From assembly GCA_016926595.1 (NCBI GenBank), contig JAFGOG010000311.1, positions 1-9,887 on the forward strand: DNA of 9,887 nucleotides, written 5' to 3'. The DNA comes from Anaerolineae bacterium (GTDB taxonomy: Bacteria > Chloroflexota > Anaerolineae > JAAYZQ01). The notes under the pieces are model-generated. The model was not told the origin of the DNA, ran no database searches, and was given only the letters and a program-made list of their open reading frames with translations. Below, piece by piece: positions 7,527 through 9,887 of this stretch. The translations under genes were made by a program, and so were the position numbers. The first letter of the stretch is position 1. Every line of letters starts with the position of its first letter.

Positions 7527-9887
7527 CTACAGTCCCACTTTTACTACCAATTGCCGGCCCAGATCGATGGCCTCCTGGATGCTGGCGATAAAGCCTTCGG
7601 CAGCCTCCAGCGAGGGGGGCGGTGCATCTTCACCTTCCTCGGGCGGGGCACTCAACTCGCGGACGCGGGAGAGTTGAGCAGCCAGGTCGGCGGGCAGGCG
7701 GCCCGGCTCGACCAACTCGGCGTTGACCAGGCGCGGCGAGGGCAGGTCGGCGGCAAGGGTATAATCCTTGAACAGCCCGACCAGCGAGCTGAGGGTCCAA
7801 CCCAGGGCCTCGCGCACGGGGCGCAGCACCTCCTCGGGAAAGCCCCCCTCCAGGACAACCTGGGCCAGCTTGAGGCGGCGGTCGGCCTGGTCCAGGCCCT
7901 TGGTCGCGGCCTTGGCCCGCCGCTGAGCGGCTGTCTCCCTGGCCTTGTGCGCCGCAGCCATAGCCGGGGCGCGATAGACCTCGGCCTCAGGCATTTCAGG
8001 TAGCAGACCGCCGGTGAGGGCCATGAGAGCGCGGTAGCCCTCCTGCTCCATCAAGTGCAGGCCAGGCAGCGGCGGCGCCGGGCGGAAATGGTCGCTCAAC
8101 AACCGCTCGACCTCTGGGCGCAGGCCGGCCGGGTCACGGTCCACGACGACGAGGATCTGTCCATGAAAGCCGTCGCCGTCGGTTGGAGTGGGAGCGGCGA
8201 CGCCCGGGAGCTGCGGGGCCGGTGTCACCAGCAGGACACGGCCGGGGAAGCGGCCCACCAGCAAGTCGGCGAATCCGGCCAGGGTAGGCGTGGGAACGAT
8301 AACCTCGTAGGGTTTCTCCTCCTCGACGGCGACGGGAGCCAGCTCCAGCTCCGGCTTGACCTCCGCCGGTTTGCCGAGCATCTCATCCAGCGTCTTGAGC
8401 AGCTCCTGGCCACTGTCTTTGAAGCTGATCTCAGCCGGGCCTTCTTCGACGCCGAAAATGGTAGTAAAGACGTTCATCTTGGCCGCCAGGGTGTCGAGGA
8501 TGCGCTCCTCGATGGTGCCCTGGGCGATGAGGTTGACCACCTGCACCGGGCGCGGCTGGCCGTGGCGGTGGGCACGGGCGATGCGCTGCTCCAGCACAGC
8601 CGGGTTCCAGGGCAGGTCGAGGTTGATAACCAGGCTGGCGGCTTGTAAATTCAAGCCCACCCCCCCAGCGTCCGAGGAGAGAAAGACACGGCAATCCGGG
8701 TCCTCGAAAAAACGCTCAATGAGGGCGCCGCGCCTGGCGGTGGGCACTGCGCCTGTCAGCTCGACGTGACCCAGCTTGAGGCGCTCCAGGCCCGGCTTGG
8801 TCAGGTCAAGCATCTTGGTCCACTGGCTGAACACCACCGCCTTGTGGCCGTTGCAGGCTACTTCATCCTCCAGGATGGCGCGCAGCTCGCGCAGCTTGGG
8901 ACCGGTGCGCTCCGGGTCCTTGCCTGCCGCCTCGGGGTCATGGAGAGCCAGAGCGTTGCAGATGAGGCGCATCTTGATCAGGCACATCAGCACCAGCTCA
9001 CGCTCCTTGGGGGTGAGGGGGCGCCGCTTGGAGATGGCGATCAACTTGGCCAGTTGGTACTGATATTCCTCATAAGCGTGCATCTGCTCGCGGGTCATTT
9101 CGACGAAATAGTTGTTATCGGTCCGTTCGGGCAGGTCGGTCAGCACCTCGTCGCGGGTGCGGCGCAGCACATAGGGGCCGATGCGTCCGCGGAGATGGTC
9201 CAGGTTCTTGTAGCCCAGCACTTTGAAGCTGCCAGGGCGCTTCATCTCCAGTTGGAAGAACTGCTGGTTAAAGCGCCACAGCGGCCCCAGGATGGTTGGG
9301 TCGAGGAATTGAAAGACACTGTACAGCTCGTCGAGGCGGTTTTCGAGAGGCGTGCCGGTGAGCACAAAAGCGTAGCGACTGCGCAGGCGCTTGACAGCAT
9401 CGGCCGTCTTGGTGCGCCAGTTTTTGATGCGCTGCGCCTCATCGAGGATGATGACATCGGGCTTTAAACGCTGCATCTCGTCCACGTCGCGCAGGACAAT
9501 CTCGTAATTGACGATCTTGAAAAAGCCGGATTCGTGATATTGCTGCCGGCGGGCCGGGGCTGGCCCCCCGATCACCGCCACCGGGAAGGAAGTAAAGCGC
9601 CCAATCTCGCGCGCCCATTGGTGCTTGAGCGAGGCGGGGCAGACGACAAGCACCTTCTGGATATCGCGCAGTTGGTGCAGCAGCGAGCAGGCAGCGATGG
9701 CCTGGACGGTCTTGCCCAGTCCCATGTCATCGGCCAGCATGGCCCGCGCGCCAAAGGCCAGATGCATGGCCCCCTCCTCCTGGTAGGGATAGAGGCGAGT
9801 AGAGAGCAAGCTCAACGAGCGAGTACCCTGCTCCACCTGCTCCAGGAACCACTCTTTCTGCCGGCGGATGGCGTCCAGGTCTTGCAG
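7527..9887 (-). CDS. SNF2/RapA-like DEAD/DEAH-box helicase, N-terminus cut by the window edge
   Basis: The frame is open to the right edge: 17 codons before the GTG at 9836 continue as LQDLDAIRRQKEWFLEQ, so the true start lies outside and 786 residues are visible. The two RecA-like lobes of a SNF2 ATPase are complete: RLYPYQEEGAMHLAF, Walker A DMGLGKT (Lys59 of the visible part), motif II DEAQ (149-152), motif III LTGTPLENRLDELYSVFQFL, motif IV AVVFSQWTKMLDL, motif V SSDAGGVGLNLQAAS and motif VI QRIARAHRHGQ (434-444). DEAQ followed by RIKN and the compact core point to the bacterial RapA-like group, which translocates on double-stranded DNA and displaces proteins or recycles RNA polymerase. 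Beyond about residue 480 comes a non-motor extension with an alpha/beta-like part and a final helical part (about 670-786). There is no nuclease motif in the visible sequence. It is the first visible gene of the operon, and its promoter must lie beyond the window or before other upstream genes. Confidence 0.88.
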   Translation of the reverse strand: MQDLDAIRRQKEWFLEQVEQGTRSLSLLSTRLYPYQEEGAMHLAFGARAMLADDMGLGKTVQAIAACSLLHQLRDIQKVLVVCPASLKHQWAREIGRFTSFPVAVIGGPAPARRQQYHESGFFKIVNYEIVLRDVDEMQRLKPDVIILDEAQRIKNWRTKTADAVKRLRSRYAFVLTGTPLENRLDELYSVFQFLDPTILGPLWRFNQQFFQLEMKRPGSFKVLGYKNLDHLRGRIGPYVLRRTRDEVLTDLPERTDNNYFVEMTREQMHAYEEYQYQLAKLIAISKRRPLTPKERELVLMCLIKMRLICNALALHDPEAAGKDPERTGPKLRELRAILEDEVACNGHKAVVFSQWTKMLDLTKPGLERLKLGHVELTGAVPTARRGALIERFFEDPDCRVFLSSDAGGVGLNLQAASLVINLDLPWNPAVLEQRIARAHRHGQPRPVQVVNLIAQGTIEERILDTLAAKMNVFTTIFGVEEGPAEISFKDSGQELLKTLDEMLGKPAEVKPELELAPVAVEEEKPYEVIVPTPTLAGFADLLVGRFPGRVLLVTPAPQLPGVAAPTPTDGDGFHGQILVVVDRDPAGLRPEVERLLSDHFRPAPPLPGLHLMEQEGYRALMALTGGLLPEMPEAEVYRAPAMAAAHKARETAAQRRAKAATKGLDQADRRLKLAQVVLEGGFPEEVLRPVREALGWTLSSLVGLFKDYTLAADLPSPRLVNAELVEPGRLPADLAAQLSRVRELSAPPEEGEDAPPPSLEAAEGFIASIQEAIDLGRQLVVKVGL

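Noticed and set aside
8766..9467. Open frame of 233 codons on the plus strand antisense to the SNF2 gene
   Set aside because: Leu/Gln/His/Val-rich mirror of the SNF2 codons with no domain signature; the minus strand here carries conserved ATPase motifs.
9834..9836. GTG as the start of the SNF2 gene
   Set aside because: The frame stays open for 17 more codons to the window edge with a plausible helical sequence, and SNF2 proteins of this type normally have a longer N-terminal region, so the gene is partial.

Overview
The window is dominated by four genes on the minus strand that are packed head to tail (read from 9887 down to 465), followed at the left edge by a short remnant on the plus strand. 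Both PD-(D/E)XK helicase-nuclease genes and the SNF2 gene are GC-rich, and the proteins are Ala/Leu/Arg-rich. An AddAB-type recombination nuclease plus a MNT/HepT toxin-antitoxin remnant fits several GC-rich bacterial phyla. The general protein style reminds me of Chloroflexota, but no marker gene proves this, so the assignment is a low-confidence inference.

Layout in transcription order: (1) the C-terminal 786 residues of a SNF2/RapA-like helicase, whose start lies beyond the right edge; (2) after 25 bp and a near-perfect Shine-Dalgarno, a 165-residue Cys/His-rich protein (13 Cys) of no family I can name; (3) after 4 bp, an AddB-like nuclease with a P-loop, a C-terminal PD-(D/E)XK domain and the four cysteines of an iron-sulfur staple; (4) after 7 bp, an AddA-like UvrD-family helicase with its own C-terminal nuclease domain. 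The spacing suggests one transcript with translational coupling. AddA and AddB should form the heterodimer that resects double-strand ends for RecA loading and degrades foreign linear DNA. The SNF2 ATPase could strip or remodel protein-DNA complexes or RNA polymerase on the same substrate. The role of the Cys-rich protein is unknown.

At the left edge, positions 3-41 encode what looks like the last residues of a MNT-type nucleotidyltransferase antitoxin. It overlaps a HepT-like toxin gene (31-370) that is broken by a one-base frameshift and has also lost the catalytic arginine of its RX4H motif. It converges on addA across a 94-bp gap (371-464) in which I see no clear terminator.

The parts most worth a second look are the Cys-rich gene embedded in the helicase-nuclease operon, which has a visibly lower GC content than its neighbours, the doubly inactivated HepT, and a helical C-terminal extension on the SNF2 protein that vaguely resembles a HEPN fold. 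The antisense strand carries many long open frames that are composition artefacts and are not annotated.
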